A stretch of 47,580 bases of DNA, from contig JAKFYK010000023.1 of assembly GCA_021730905.1 (NCBI GenBank), positions 1 through 47,580 of the forward strand, given 5' to 3'. The stretch is from Betaproteobacteria bacterium (lineage in GTDB: Bacteria; Pseudomonadota; Gammaproteobacteria; Burkholderiales; SG8-41). How positions within the stretch are numbered: position 1 is the stretch's first letter; every line of letters begins with the position of its first letter. The notes beneath the pieces are model-generated. The model was given only the letters and a program-made list of their open reading frames with translations. It was not told the origin of the DNA and searched no databases. Of the stretch, positions 31,255 to 40,344 are shown piece after piece. Position numbers and translations under genes: made by a program.

Positions 31255-31581
31255 ATGCTGGAACTCCTGGGTCTGATTGCCCTCCTATTGCTGGGCTGGC
31301 TGTGGTTCGACAGCCTCAAGGCGCGCGAAGCCGCCGTGCGTGCGGCGCGCGCTGCGTGCGAAGCGGAAGGGCTGCTGTTTCTGGACGATACGGTAGGCAT
31401 TGCGAGCTTAAAGCTGGCGCGCGACAGCGAAGGGCGGCTCACGTTGCAACGCGCCTATGATTTTGAATACAGCGATACCGGCAATAACCGTATCCACGGC
31501 AGCGTGGTGATGCTCGGCCATCGCGTGATGCTGCTCAACGTGGGCTTGCGTGCGCTGCCCGGGGTGACAACATTGCATTGA
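31255..31581 (+). CDS. DUF3301-family protein
   Basis: A 108-residue protein with an N-terminal membrane helix (LELLGLIALLLLGWLWFDSL, 2-21), then REAAVRAARAACEAEGLLFLDDTV and RDSEGRLTLQRAYDFEYS, ending near RVMLLNVGLR. This matches the DUF3301 family, found mainly in Gammaproteobacteria and Betaproteobacteria and of unknown function. The start at 31255 is the only ATG that begins with the helix. A TonB-like gene follows 137 bp later on the same strand. Confidence 0.78.
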   Translation: MLELLGLIALLLLGWLWFDSLKAREAAVRAARAACEAEGLLFLDDTVGIASLKLARDSEGRLTLQRAYDFEYSDTGNNRIHGSVVMLGHRVMLLNVGLRALPGVTTLH

Positions 31582-31718
31582 GCGTATATCATAAGTACAT
31601 GTTTTAAAATATATTTTTGTATGCGCTGCAAGCGAAAGCACAGCGTAAACCCCCGCGTAAATTGCGCCGCGATACACTGCGCACGATTGTTCGCCGCAGG
31701 ATTCCGAACTAGCGCGTC

Positions 31719-32591
31719 ATGAATTACTGGCCCGAAGATTTCGACCGTCGGCGCGATGGGGTTTACATACCCGCCATCGGCGTCACCATTGCGCTGTCGC
31801 TGCTGCTGCACGTGGCGGTGATCTGGCAATGGAAGTTTCAGTTGCGCGCGCCATCGCCCGACAAGGATATCCCGCCGCCGTTGACGGTAAAACTCGAGCC
31901 GCTGCCGGGGCCGCCGCCCGCGCCTGCAGCGGCGTTTATTCCGCCGCCGTCGGTCGCCATCCCGCAGCCGCGCGCGGCGCCAGCAGCGCCTCCACCCGTT
32001 GCCGCGCGTCCACCGCCGGCGACGCCACCGCCCGTCATCGCGCTCAATCCACCGGTGCCCGCGGAACCTGCGATAGCGGTTCCGGCGCCTCCGCGTACAG
32101 CGCCGGTGCTGGATTTTGCATCATTCATCGAGGCGCAGCGCCGCGCGCGCGGCGAATCCGCTACCGCTGCACCATCGGTCACGCCGCCCGTCGAAGACGA
32201 GAACACGCGCGCCACACGCCTCGCGGTGGCAAACCTCGCAACGCAAAAAGCGCAGCCATTGGGTTACGATCCGAGCCGCAGCGGCGGCGTGTTTCAGATC
32301 AAGAGCAAGGGCGTGGACTACGCCGAGTTCATGTTTTACGGCTGGCACGCGGACGCCCGCCGCGACCTGGCGCAACTGGTCGAAGTACGCAAGGGCAGCA
32401 ACAGCAACATCGAGCTCGCCGTGGTACGCAAAATGATCGAAATCATTCGCAGTTACGAACAGGCAGATTTCTCCTGGCGCTCCCATCGCCTGAACCGCAA
32501 CGTCATGCTCTCCGCGCGGCCCCGCGACAGTGCGGGGCTGGAAGAATTCCTGATGCGTGAATTCTTCTACAACCCGCGCATTGCGCCCTGA
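31719..32591 (+). CDS. TonB-like proline-rich membrane protein
   Basis: A 290-residue protein: short cytoplasmic N-terminus, one membrane helix (about 18-38), then a Pro/Ala-rich periplasmic linker (about 42-135) with repeated PPP and APPP runs, as in TonB or TolA. A folded C-terminal domain (about 190-290) carries VFQIKSKGVDYAEFMFYGWH and SWRSHRLNRNVMLSARPRD. It is likely to span the periplasm and transmit force or hold envelope layers together, but the C-terminal domain is not a standard TonB domain. No ExbB/ExbD genes are near. Confidence 0.7.
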   Translation: MNYWPEDFDRRRDGVYIPAIGVTIALSLLLHVAVIWQWKFQLRAPSPDKDIPPPLTVKLEPLPGPPPAPAAAFIPPPSVAIPQPRAAPAAPPPVAARPPPATPPPVIALNPPVPAEPAIAVPAPPRTAPVLDFASFIEAQRRARGESATAAPSVTPPVEDENTRATRLAVANLATQKAQPLGYDPSRSGGVFQIKSKGVDYAEFMFYGWHADARRDLAQLVEVRKGSNSNIELAVVRKMIEIIRSYEQADFSWRSHRLNRNVMLSARPRDSAGLEEFLMREFFYNPRIAP

Positions 32592-32606
32592 TTCAGAGGC
32601 CGCCGC

Positions 32607-34277
32607 TCAATCCGGCATCAACGCAAACGTCCACACCGAACCGCCGGTGGGAATGACGGCGCCAGCCGAGCGGCTGGGATTGCTGCCGCCGCGCCCGGAC
32701 AGCACTGTCACGTATTGCACGCCCTTGTGCGTATAGGTGATCGGCGGTGCGTTGACGCTGGAGCCGGTCTTGAATTGCCACAACTGCTTGCCGTTGTCCT
32801 GATCCAGTGCAATGACTTCACCCGTGAGCTTGCCGGTGAACAGAAGTCCGCCGTCGGTGCCCAGCGTGCCAGCGGAGACTGCAAAATCACGCAACGGAAT
32901 TTTCCACGCGGTTTTGCCCGTCAGCGGATTCATGGCGACGTGATAGCCGGTGATTTCAGGAATCTTGGAACTGGAATCGACGCCGATATAGCTCGCCCCC
33001 ACCACCAGTTTCACATCCACGAATTTCATCACACGGTAGATCTCCCAGGAATTCAGATAGAGCATCCCGGTTCTCTGGTTGTACGCCGACAGTGACGCAT
33101 TGGTGCCCAGCCGCGGGTTCAAATCAATGGTCTCGCCCTTGATCGCGCGATCGAGCAGATCCGTCAGTACCGGTTTGCCGGTTTTCAGATCGATGTACTT
33201 GGCCCAGTTCTGGTTGGTAAACGGGTGCGCAGCGATCACTTTACCGTTGGTGCGATCGAGCACATACACAAAGCCGTTCTTGTTGACGTTGATCAGCACT
33301 TTGCGCGGCTTGCCCTCGACCTGAATGTCGGCAACGATGTTTTCCGCCGTGGCATCGTAGTCAAAACTGTCGTTGGGCAGGAACTGGTAGTACCACACCA
33401 TTTCGCCGGTCTTGGGCCGGATCGCGATCACGCTGGCCGCGAACAGACTGTCCATACCGCCGCGGTATTTCGGGTTGTACGGCTCGGCGTTACCGGTGCC
33501 GACAAAGACCAGATCGAGTTCAGGATCATAGGTAACTGGCTGCCAGGTGGCGCCGCCGCCGTATTTCCAGGCGTCGGGCAGCGTATCGTTCGGCCAGGTT
33601 TCGGAACCGGGTTCGCCCGGCGCGGGAATGGTCCAGCGGCGCCATAGCTGTTTGCCGGTTTCCGGATCGTAACCATCGATAAAACCGCGCGCAGTGCGGT
33701 CGCCGCCAGCCATGCCGGAAATCAGCACGCCGTTGGCGATCATGGGCTGGACGATGCCGCCGTAGCTTTCTTTCCACTCTCCAAACTTTGTCTTCCACAA
33801 TTCCTTGCCGGTTTTCATGTCGAGTGCTGCGACATGCCCGTCAATGTTTTGGCGGAACAACTTGCCGTTGTAGATCGTCGCGTGGCCGCGCAGATACGCG
33901 CCGCCCGTGGTGACGCGCAGCGCCGCGCGGTCATAGTTAACCGGCGTGCGCCAGATTTGCCGGCCGGTGGCCACGTCAATAGCGAAGGTCCAGTTGCCAT
34001 TCACCACGTACATCACGCCGTTATAGACCGTTGGCTGCGCCAGTTCGCCCATGTCGTTGGCGAGGCTGAAGTTCCAGATCGGCACCAGCCGTTTCACGTT
34101 CGACTTGTTGATTTGCGAAAGCCGGCTCCAGCTTTTGGCGTCGTAGCCCATGCCGTGGGACAAAACGTTTTCCGTGTTCTTGCCGTCATTCAGCAATTCC
34201 TGCGCGGTTTGGGCAAAACCTGTACTACTCAATCCACAGCATATGCTTAACAGCAATCCTGCCAGTAATTTTTTCAT
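32607..34277 (-). CDS. PQQ-dependent dehydrogenase (quinoprotein) A
   Basis: A 556-residue periplasmic quinoprotein with signal peptide ending FAQ near residue 23 and a propeller built from tryptophan-docking blades (DVATGRQIW, DMKTGKELW, DPETGKQLW, RPKTGEMVW). TGNAEPYNPKYR supplies the metal-ligand Asn263. The catalytic Asp306 is followed by Tyr and Asp308 (FDYDA), the pattern I know from lanthanide-dependent XoxF-type enzymes, whereas calcium enzymes have Ala or Ser at the third place. The usual metal-ligand Glu in the SGAE segment is Asp193. It lacks the vicinal CysCys. It follows the cytochrome gene by 27 bp and is the last gene of the minus-strand run. Confidence 0.9.
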   Translation of the reverse strand: MKKLLAGLLLSICCGLSSTGFAQTAQELLNDGKNTENVLSHGMGYDAKSWSRLSQINKSNVKRLVPIWNFSLANDMGELAQPTVYNGVMYVVNGNWTFAIDVATGRQIWRTPVNYDRAALRVTTGGAYLRGHATIYNGKLFRQNIDGHVAALDMKTGKELWKTKFGEWKESYGGIVQPMIANGVLISGMAGGDRTARGFIDGYDPETGKQLWRRWTIPAPGEPGSETWPNDTLPDAWKYGGGATWQPVTYDPELDLVFVGTGNAEPYNPKYRGGMDSLFAASVIAIRPKTGEMVWYYQFLPNDSFDYDATAENIVADIQVEGKPRKVLINVNKNGFVYVLDRTNGKVIAAHPFTNQNWAKYIDLKTGKPVLTDLLDRAIKGETIDLNPRLGTNASLSAYNQRTGMLYLNSWEIYRVMKFVDVKLVVGASYIGVDSSSKIPEITGYHVAMNPLTGKTAWKIPLRDFAVSAGTLGTDGGLLFTGKLTGEVIALDQDNGKQLWQFKTGSSVNAPPITYTHKGVQYVTVLSGRGGSNPSRSAGAVIPTGGSVWTFALMPD

Positions 34278-34304
34278 CGTCGCTCTCCCTTGAGTAAACC
34301 TGGT

Positions 34305-34622
34305 TTACTTTTCCCCAGCCAAAAAATACGCCCACAATGCCACGATTTCGTCGGGCTTCAGCACATCGCCCCATGGTGGCATGTTGTTCTTGCCGCTCGT
34401 CACCGATTGGATAAACCGCTGGCGATCGTTCTTCGGTATCGTTGCCAAATCGATCGCCCACTCCGGATTTTTCATGCGGTTGCCGTGACACGTCGCGCAG
34501 TGGATCGCATAAATTTCTGCGCCAGCCTTGATCTGCTGTGGCGCAACCGCCGTTTCACCGACGTTCTGCGCTGCCACGCTCGCACACCACAGGGCAAGAC
34601 CCAGGTAAAAAAAGTTCTTCAT
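34305..34622 (-). CDS. Small periplasmic cytochrome c
   Basis: A 105-residue class I cytochrome c. After a signal peptide (cleavage near AAQ, 19/20), the haem site is CATCH (Cys42, Cys45, His46), and Met81 in NMPPWG is the likely sixth haem ligand. The C-terminal helix LKPDEIVALWAYFLAG is typical. It lies between the two quinoprotein genes (7 bp after the first, 27 bp before the second) on the same strand, so it is the probable electron acceptor of one or both PQQ enzymes. Confidence 0.93.
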   Translation of the reverse strand: MKNFFYLGLALWCASVAAQNVGETAVAPQQIKAGAEIYAIHCATCHGNRMKNPEWAIDLATIPKNDRQRFIQSVTSGKNNMPPWGDVLKPDEIVALWAYFLAGEK

Positions 34623-34629
34623 TGGCGTC

Positions 34630-36294
34630 TCAATCCTGCATCACCGCAAACGTCCACACTGAGCCTCCGGCGGGCACCTTGTTTCTGGTGTAACGCGCCG
34701 CGGAACTGCCCCCCGCCCCGGACAGCACGGTAACGTATTGCACACCCTTGTGCGTATAGGTGATCGGCGGCGCGTTGACGCTCGAGCCCGTCTTGAACTG
34801 CCACAGTTGCTTGCCGTTATCGATGTCGAGCGCGATCATTTCGCCGGTCAGCTTGCCGGTGAACAACAAGCCACCGTCAGTCGCCAGCATGCCCGCCGAA
34901 CTGGGCATATCCATCAGCGGCGTTTCCCAAACGACTTTGCCGGTCAGCGGCTCGATCGCCCGATGGTGACCGACCGGCTCGCCCTTGGGCGTCATCGCCG
35001 TCGATTCAATACCGGTCGACCCCGCGCCGAGCACAAACTTGAAATCCACGTATTTCATCACGCGCGCCAGATTCCAGGTATTCGCATAAACTAGATTGGT
35101 TTTCGGATTGAACGCGATCAACGTCGCATTGGTGCCGCGTGACGGAAAGACATCGACCGTTTCCCCTGCAATCGCGCGATCCAGCAAATTCGTCAGCACC
35201 GGGCGACCGGTTTTCATGTCGATGTGCGTCGCCCAGTTCACCTTGACGTACGGATTCGCCGCAATCAGCTTGCCGTTGGTGCGATCCACCACGTACAGAA
35301 ACCCGCCCTTGTGCGCGCTGATCAGCACCTTCCGCATTTGGCCATCGACCCTGAGATCGGCCATCAACCATTCGGCATTCGCGTCGAAGTCGAAGCTGTC
35401 GTTGGGGATGGTCTGGTAGTGCCACACCACTTCACCCGTCTTGGGCCGCAGCGCCATGATGCACGTGGTACACAAGCTGTCCATGCCGTCGCGGTACTTG
35501 GGGTTGTACGGCTCCGCGTTGCCGGTGCCGATAAACAAGAGATCCAGTGCGGGATCATACGAGGCGGATTGCCACGTCGCACCGCCGCCATATTTCCACG
35601 CTTCGGGCTGGGTTGCATGCGGCCAGGTCTCCGAACCCGGTTCGCCCGGCGCCGGAATGGTGTACGTGCGCCACAGCCGCTTGCCGGTATGCGGATCATA
35701 GCCCTCGATAAATCCACGCGTGGTGCTGTCGCCGCCGCCCATGCCGGACACCAGCACGCCGTTGAATATATTGGGCGCGACGACACCCTTGTAACCTTCC
35801 TTGAAATCCGCGTATTTCTGCCGCCAGATTTCCTTGCCTGTTTTCATGTCGAGCGCGATGACATGCGCGTCGAGCGTCTGGCGAAAAAGTTTGCCTTCGT
35901 AAATCGTTGCTGCGCCGCGCATGATCGCGCCGGCGCTCGCCACGCGTAGAGCGCCTCTGTCAAAGTTCACCGGGGTGCGCCAGATTTGTTTGCCCGTGGC
36001 TACGTCGATCGCGAACGTCCAATCTCCGTTCACCACATACATCACGCCGTTGTAAACCGTGGGCTGCGACAGCTCGCCATAATTGTTGGCAAGACTGAAA
36101 TGCCATACCGGCACCAGCCGCTTGACGTTGGATTTGTTGATCTGCCTGAGCGGGCTCCACATCTTCAGGTCGTAGCCCATGCCGAAGTTCAGCACGTTGT
36201 CCGCGTTCCTGTTGTTGAGCAGCTCTTCCGCGGTTTGCGCGGATGCAAACCCGCACACCGAACACAGCAGCAGTGCTGCAAATGGATTCTTCAT
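34630..36294 (-). CDS. PQQ-dependent dehydrogenase (quinoprotein) B
   Basis: A 554-residue paralogue of quinoprotein A. Shared segments include QINKSNVKRLVPVW, DVATGKQIWRTPVNFDR, IPAPGEPGSETWPHA and GTGNAEPYNPKYRDG. Catalytic Asp302 is followed by Phe and Asp304 (FDFDA), again the D-x-D pattern of lanthanide-using enzymes, and the Glu position is Asp189. A CTTC segment near 275-278 is not found in A. ATG 36294 follows AGGGGAG; the longer frame to 36348 has no signal sequence. The two genes differ enough for distinct substrates. It is likely to oxidise alcohols or aldehydes in the periplasm. Confidence 0.9.
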   Translation of the reverse strand: MKNPFAALLLCSVCGFASAQTAEELLNNRNADNVLNFGMGYDLKMWSPLRQINKSNVKRLVPVWHFSLANNYGELSQPTVYNGVMYVVNGDWTFAIDVATGKQIWRTPVNFDRGALRVASAGAIMRGAATIYEGKLFRQTLDAHVIALDMKTGKEIWRQKYADFKEGYKGVVAPNIFNGVLVSGMGGGDSTTRGFIEGYDPHTGKRLWRTYTIPAPGEPGSETWPHATQPEAWKYGGGATWQSASYDPALDLLFIGTGNAEPYNPKYRDGMDSLCTTCIMALRPKTGEVVWHYQTIPNDSFDFDANAEWLMADLRVDGQMRKVLISAHKGGFLYVVDRTNGKLIAANPYVKVNWATHIDMKTGRPVLTNLLDRAIAGETVDVFPSRGTNATLIAFNPKTNLVYANTWNLARVMKYVDFKFVLGAGSTGIESTAMTPKGEPVGHHRAIEPLTGKVVWETPLMDMPSSAGMLATDGGLLFTGKLTGEMIALDIDNGKQLWQFKTGSSVNAPPITYTHKGVQYVTVLSGAGGSSAARYTRNKVPAGGSVWTFAVMQD

Positions 36295-36356
36295 GACCGC
36301 TCCCCTGATTGGACGTGAAACTTTATACCCGGCGCCCATGCAGCGCACGGATTTCT

Positions 36357-36374
36357 TAACTATTTGTTTTTATT
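36357..36374 (+). repeat. Recurrent AT-rich 18-mer, copy F
   Basis: TAACTATTTGTTTTTATT is identical to copy A. It covers the last codons and the TAG stop of the alpha/beta hydrolase gene on the minus strand (Asn-Lys-Asn-Lys-stop is encoded by the repeat), and lies upstream of quinoprotein B. Confidence 0.65.
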
Positions 36375-37235
36375 GATAAATTCTTGCAGGGCGCGAACAA
36401 AGCCGTGCGGGTTGTCGAGCGTCACATGATGATCGCTGTTGGCCACTTCGCTGACCTCAACCTGCGGTGCGCGCGATTTGACCTCGGCAATGATGTCGGG
36501 ACTGATGCGCGCACTACGGTCGCCCTTTATCAGCAACGATGGAATTTTTATCTTATTCCAGTACGGAAAACTGTCCATGCGTTCGCGTTTGGCATACACG
36601 TTGCGATCGAACTTGTAGCGCCAGCGGCCGTCACTGAACTGCCGTCCGCTGTTCGCGGCAAGATGGCCTATCACTTCGGGCGCGGCAACGCTGCCCGCGG
36701 GCCGCACCTTGTAATTCGCCAGGAACTCCTGCCGGTCGGCGTAGCTACGCCCTTCGCGATTGCCCACCGCATTCATATTGGCGATGCGCTCCGGCGGCAT
36801 GCTGATGGTTGAATCAATCAGGATGAACGCCTTTGCCCGGCCGGGATACGTTCCGGCATACACGGTGGATACCACGCCGCCCATCGAATGCCCGACTAAA
36901 ATAAAATTACGCAGCTCGAGTTTTTCAACCACTTCATTCAAGTCGGCGGCATAGCGTTGGTACGAATAATCCGGTACCGCTGATTTATCCCACTCGCTGT
37001 CGCCATGACCGCGCTGGTCGATGGCGCGCACATGGTAATCGGCGTTCAGTCCCGCCGCGATGAAATCAAACCAGTGCGCGTGCGCAGCGCCCCCGTGCAC
37101 GCACAATATGGCCGGCTTTCCGGCGGTGCCGTAATCCTGCACATGAAGTTTGAGGCCGGCCACTTCGACGGTGTGATCGGTGTAGGAAGCGGGTTGCAGC
37201 GTGTTACCCGGTCTTGTGTGCAGTTGCGTGGACAT
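36360..37235 (-). CDS. Alpha/beta hydrolase
   Basis: A 291-residue cytosolic hydrolase. The oxyanion segment is CVHGGAAHAHW (45-55), RAIDQRGHGDSEW near 70, nucleophile Ser117 in GHSMGG, Asp239 in IKGDRS, and a base at His269 or His270 in NSDHHVTLD. This is the general meta-cleavage-hydrolase/epoxide-hydrolase-type alpha/beta fold, with substrate unknown. The C-terminal INKNK is encoded by an AT-rich repeat, so the true family end may have been slightly altered. It is followed by quinoprotein B (65-bp gap) and preceded by Bug protein 10 (30 bp). Confidence 0.85.
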   Translation of the reverse strand: MSTQLHTRPGNTLQPASYTDHTVEVAGLKLHVQDYGTAGKPAILCVHGGAAHAHWFDFIAAGLNADYHVRAIDQRGHGDSEWDKSAVPDYSYQRYAADLNEVVEKLELRNFILVGHSMGGVVSTVYAGTYPGRAKAFILIDSTISMPPERIANMNAVGNREGRSYADRQEFLANYKVRPAGSVAAPEVIGHLAANSGRQFSDGRWRYKFDRNVYAKRERMDSFPYWNKIKIPSLLIKGDRSARISPDIIAEVKSRAPQVEVSEVANSDHHVTLDNPHGFVRALQEFINKNK

Positions 37236-37265
37236 GCCTGTTCTTTCGTGTGCTGTTCGTCAAGT

Positions 37266-38240
37266 TCAGTCAATGCGCGCGCCGGTTTCCTTCACCAGCT
37301 TCGCCCAGCGCGCGATTTCCTTTTTCATATAGTCGCCCAGATATTCGGGCGTGCTGCCGATCGGCTCAAACGCTTCCTGCGTCAAGCGCTGGCGCAGCTC
37401 ATTGGTCTTCAGCGCAGCGGCAAATTCACGATTCAGGCGCGCAACAATCTCCGCAGACGTGCCTGCAGGCGCAAGGGCGGCGTACCAGACGGCCGAGTCG
37501 TAGCCGGGGACGGCTTCCGAAATCGCCGGCAAATCGGGCAGCACCGGCGAGCGTTTCGCGGTAGTCACGCCCAGCGCGCGCAGCCGGCCCGAGCGCAGAA
37601 AACCGCTGGTCGATGTGTACGTGAGATAACTCAGTTGCAGTTGGCCGGCGATCAGGTCAGTCAGTGCCGGCGCACCGCCCTTGTACGGAATGTGCTGCGT
37701 CTTAATGCGCGCCAGCGAGTTCAGCATCTCGCCGGCAAGATGCGAGCCACTGCCATTGCCCGCCGAGCCGTAGCGCAGTTCGTTGGGCGCCGCGCGCGCC
37801 AGCACTACCAGTTCTTTCACCGACTTCGCGGGCAGCGACGGGTGTGTCACCAGCAGATACGGCGCGATGCCAGCCAGCGTAACCGGCGTGTAATCACGCA
37901 TCAGATCGTACGGCAGTTTCGGAAACAAACTGGGATTGACCGCCAACTGCGCCGTGATGGCGAATACCAGCGTGTAGCCGTCTGGGGCAGACCTGGCCAC
38001 CGCTTCCATGCCGATGTTGCCGCCGGCACCGCCGCGATTTTCGACCACCACTTGCTGACCCATGCTCGCGGTCATCAATTGCGCCAGCGTGCGCGCGACA
38101 ATGTCCGTGCCGCCGCCGGGCGGATAAGGCACCACGACACGGATGGGTTTAGCCGGGTATGTTTGCGCGTACGCCAAGTGGGTGGCAAGACAATAAAACA
38201 CCGCCGCAGCCTGCATCAGAATACGAACATTTGCAGCCAC
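37266..38240 (-). CDS. Bug-family substrate-binding protein 10
   Basis: A 324-residue periplasmic protein. The preferred start is GTG 38240, preceded by GAGAG and giving a signal peptide with a basic N-region (VAANVRILMQ); ATG 38216 would begin without a basic residue. Cleavage is near AYA|Q, then TYPAKPIRVVVPYPPGGGTD. VENRGGAGGNIGMEAVARSAP and HIPYKGGAPALTDLIAGQ follow. The open frame continues far upstream, antisense to Bug protein 11, and is not coding there. It lies directly upstream of the alpha/beta hydrolase and quinoprotein run and may be cotranscribed with it. Confidence 0.9.
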   Translation of the reverse strand: MAANVRILMQAAAVFYCLATHLAYAQTYPAKPIRVVVPYPPGGGTDIVARTLAQLMTASMGQQVVVENRGGAGGNIGMEAVARSAPDGYTLVFAITAQLAVNPSLFPKLPYDLMRDYTPVTLAGIAPYLLVTHPSLPAKSVKELVVLARAAPNELRYGSAGNGSGSHLAGEMLNSLARIKTQHIPYKGGAPALTDLIAGQLQLSYLTYTSTSGFLRSGRLRALGVTTAKRSPVLPDLPAISEAVPGYDSAVWYAALAPAGTSAEIVARLNREFAAALKTNELRQRLTQEAFEPIGSTPEYLGDYMKKEIARWAKLVKETGARID

Positions 38241-38255
38241 AAAATTTCTCTCGCT

Positions 38256-38261
38256 TATAAT
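38256..38261 (+). promoter_or_regulatory. Candidate -10 box for Bug protein 11
   Basis: A perfect TATAAT (38256-38261) lies 30 bp before ATG 38292 in a very short divergent gap. The best upstream -35 candidate is TTGCAG at 38231 with a long 19-bp spacer, so the promoter may depend on an activator. Confidence 0.4.
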
Positions 38262-38291
38262 GATTCGGAATTCTCCGACAAGGATCGCACC

Positions 38292-39338
38292 ATGTCCATC
38301 ACCGCGCAAACGATCAACAACGTTCCGGGTGTGAACCAGTCCACAAAGCGGGCAAGTCGCGCGTTTGTTTGCCTTGAGTTGAGCCGGTCTTTGCTTAGCA
38401 TCGCCGTGCTGTTGTTTTCTTTCTCCGCATATTCGCAAAACTATCCTGCCGGCCCGATGAACATGGTGGTGCCCTTCCCGCCGGGCGGCGGCACCGACAT
38501 ACTCGGCCGCGCGCTCGCGCAAAAGCTCAACGAGGCGTGGGGACAACCGGTGGTCGTCGATAACCGTGCCGGCGCCAACGGCGTGATCGGCACCGCGCAA
38601 GTCGCGCGCTCGGCGCCCGACGGGCATACGATGCTGATCGTGCCGGGCGGCATTGCGGTCAATCCCGCGATTCGCAAGTCTCTGCCGTACGACACTTTGA
38701 AAGATCTCGCGCCGGTCACGCAGCTTGCATCAAGTCCGCTGGTGCTCGCGGTACATCCCTCGTTTCCGCCGCGCTCAGTAAAGGAACTCATCGCGTTCGC
38801 GAAAGCGCGCCCGAATGAGGTGAACTTCGGCACGTCGGGCAACGGTTCGCCGCCGCACATGGCCGCCGAGCTTTTCAAACTGCTCTCTGGCACCCGCATG
38901 ACGCATATACCGTACAAGGGCGCGGCGCCGGCGGCGGTTGATTTGATTTCCGGACAGATCGCGGTGTATTTCATGAACGCGCTGCAGGTCGTGCCCTACG
39001 TGCGTTCAGGTCAGGTACGCGCGCTTGGTTTGTCGAACACCACGCGCTCCGCCGCATTACCCGGTGTGCCGACCATCGCGGAGGCCGGCGTGCCGGGCTA
39101 CGACCTGACGCACTGGTATGGCTTGTTGGTGCGCGGCGGCACGCCGCAGTCGTCTGTGGCGAAGCTGCAGGTGGAAATGGCACGCATCCTCAAACAGCCG
39201 GATGTCGAGAAGCGTCTCACCAACGAAGGTGCGACACTGGTGGCCAGTACGCCCGATCAGTTCGCTGCGTTTTTAATTGTCGAGATGAAAAAAGCCGCTG
39301 CGATTGTGAAGGCGTCGGGAATGACCGAGAGCAATTGA
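38292..39338 (+). CDS. Bug-family substrate-binding protein 11
   Basis: A 348-residue periplasmic protein. ATG 38292 follows AAGGAT, but gives an unusually long N-region of about 30 residues before the hydrophobic helix LLSIAVLLFSFSAYSQ; an internal TTG nearer LSRSLL is an alternative. Mature start NYPAGPMNMVVPFPPGGGTD, then DNRAGANGVIGTAQVARSAP and HIPYKGAAPAAVDLISGQ, with YGLLVRGGTPQ in place of the usual FAPAGTP. A much longer open frame on this strand (from 37005) is an artefact, mostly antisense to Bug protein 10 and the hydrolase. Confidence 0.88.
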   Translation: MSITAQTINNVPGVNQSTKRASRAFVCLELSRSLLSIAVLLFSFSAYSQNYPAGPMNMVVPFPPGGGTDILGRALAQKLNEAWGQPVVVDNRAGANGVIGTAQVARSAPDGHTMLIVPGGIAVNPAIRKSLPYDTLKDLAPVTQLASSPLVLAVHPSFPPRSVKELIAFAKARPNEVNFGTSGNGSPPHMAAELFKLLSGTRMTHIPYKGAAPAAVDLISGQIAVYFMNALQVVPYVRSGQVRALGLSNTTRSAALPGVPTIAEAGVPGYDLTHWYGLLVRGGTPQSSVAKLQVEMARILKQPDVEKRLTNEGATLVASTPDQFAAFLIVEMKKAAAIVKASGMTESN

Positions 39339-39345
39339 CCATCAT

Positions 39346-40344
39346 TCAATTCGATTTCAACCCGACGCGCCGGGCAATCTCGCCAAACGTCTGAATCTGT
39401 TCGCGTAAAATCTTGTCGTGCTCCTGCGGCGTGGTCGGCGCGGGATGATAGTCCTGCGCCACCAGTTTTTCCCTGACATCGGGCTGCTCGAAAATGCGCA
39501 CGACATCACGGCTTACCTGATTGCGGATCGCCATCGGCGTGCCTGCAGGCGCGAGCAGCGAATGCGAGCCGTCGCGGCCGTATCCTGCAACCACTTCCGC
39601 GATCGCCGGCACATCCGGCAACAGCGGCGAGCGCTGCGGCGTGCTCACCGCCAGCGGCAACAAGCGGCCGTTCTTGATCAGCGGCAGCGCCGAGCCGAGC
39701 CCGACGATGCAGTACTGCACGCGCCCGCCCGCCACTTCCAGCAGCGCGTCGGGCGTGCCCTTGAAGCCGACATGTACCGCTTTGATGCCTGCCGCGAAGT
39801 TGAAACGTTCCGCATTCAAATGCGTGCTGCTGCCCGCGCCGCCGGAACTGAACAGAATCTTGCCTTGCCGCGCTTGCGCATACGCGATGAATTCCTTCAG
39901 TGTCTTCGGCCCCAGTGACGGCAACACCGGCAACACGCTGGTGCTGAAGCCGATCTGTGTGACGCCGGCAAAATCCTTGATCGGGTCGTAAGGCAGATTC
40001 GGCGTCATCGCCGCGCCGATAGTAAATTGAGCTGAGATCAGCAGCAGCGTATAGCCGTCGGGCGCGGCCTTGGCGAGTATCGCCGCGGCAATGGTACCCG
40101 CCGCGCCGGGACGATTTTCGATCACCACGGGCTGCCCCCACAACTCGCTCAACTTGGGGCCGAGCGTGCGCGCAAGGATGTCGCTGGGACTGCCAAATGC
40201 GCCTGAAAGCATGCGGACAGGCTTTACCGGATATTTGGGCGCTGGCTGCGCGTGGGCGGCCACGCTCAGGACGGCGCTCGCCAATAGTGCCACCGCCGTG
40301 TGTACTATTCGTCGTTCAACTCCCGCAAATCCTGCAACGCGCAT
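39346..40344 (-). CDS. Bug-family substrate-binding protein 12, divergent
   Basis: A 332-residue periplasmic protein. ATG 40344 is preceded by GGGGTGAT; the frame extends to TTG 40383 without better features. Signal peptide ends near AHA|Q, then KYPVKPVRMLSGAFGSPSD. This mature start lacks the PGG loop, and the HVPYKG segment is VHVGFKGTPDALLEVAGG with YCIVGLGSALPLI after it, so ligand contacts probably differ from the others. ENRPGAAGTIAAAILAKAAP and LLAPAGTP confirm the family. Its 3' end is 7 bp from that of Bug protein 11. Confidence 0.9.
   Translation of the reverse strand: MRVAGFAGVERRIVHTAVALLASAVLSVAAHAQPAPKYPVKPVRMLSGAFGSPSDILARTLGPKLSELWGQPVVIENRPGAAGTIAAAILAKAAPDGYTLLLISAQFTIGAAMTPNLPYDPIKDFAGVTQIGFSTSVLPVLPSLGPKTLKEFIAYAQARQGKILFSSGGAGSSTHLNAERFNFAAGIKAVHVGFKGTPDALLEVAGGRVQYCIVGLGSALPLIKNGRLLPLAVSTPQRSPLLPDVPAIAEVVAGYGRDGSHSLLAPAGTPMAIRNQVSRDVVRIFEQPDVREKLVAQDYHPAPTTPQEHDKILREQIQTFGEIARRVGLKSN

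Noticed and set aside
37005..39338. A 777-residue plus-strand frame
   Set aside because: Only the part from 38292 is coding. The first 430 codons are antisense to the alpha/beta hydrolase and Bug protein 10, and have the low-complexity Arg/His/Gln composition of a shadow frame.
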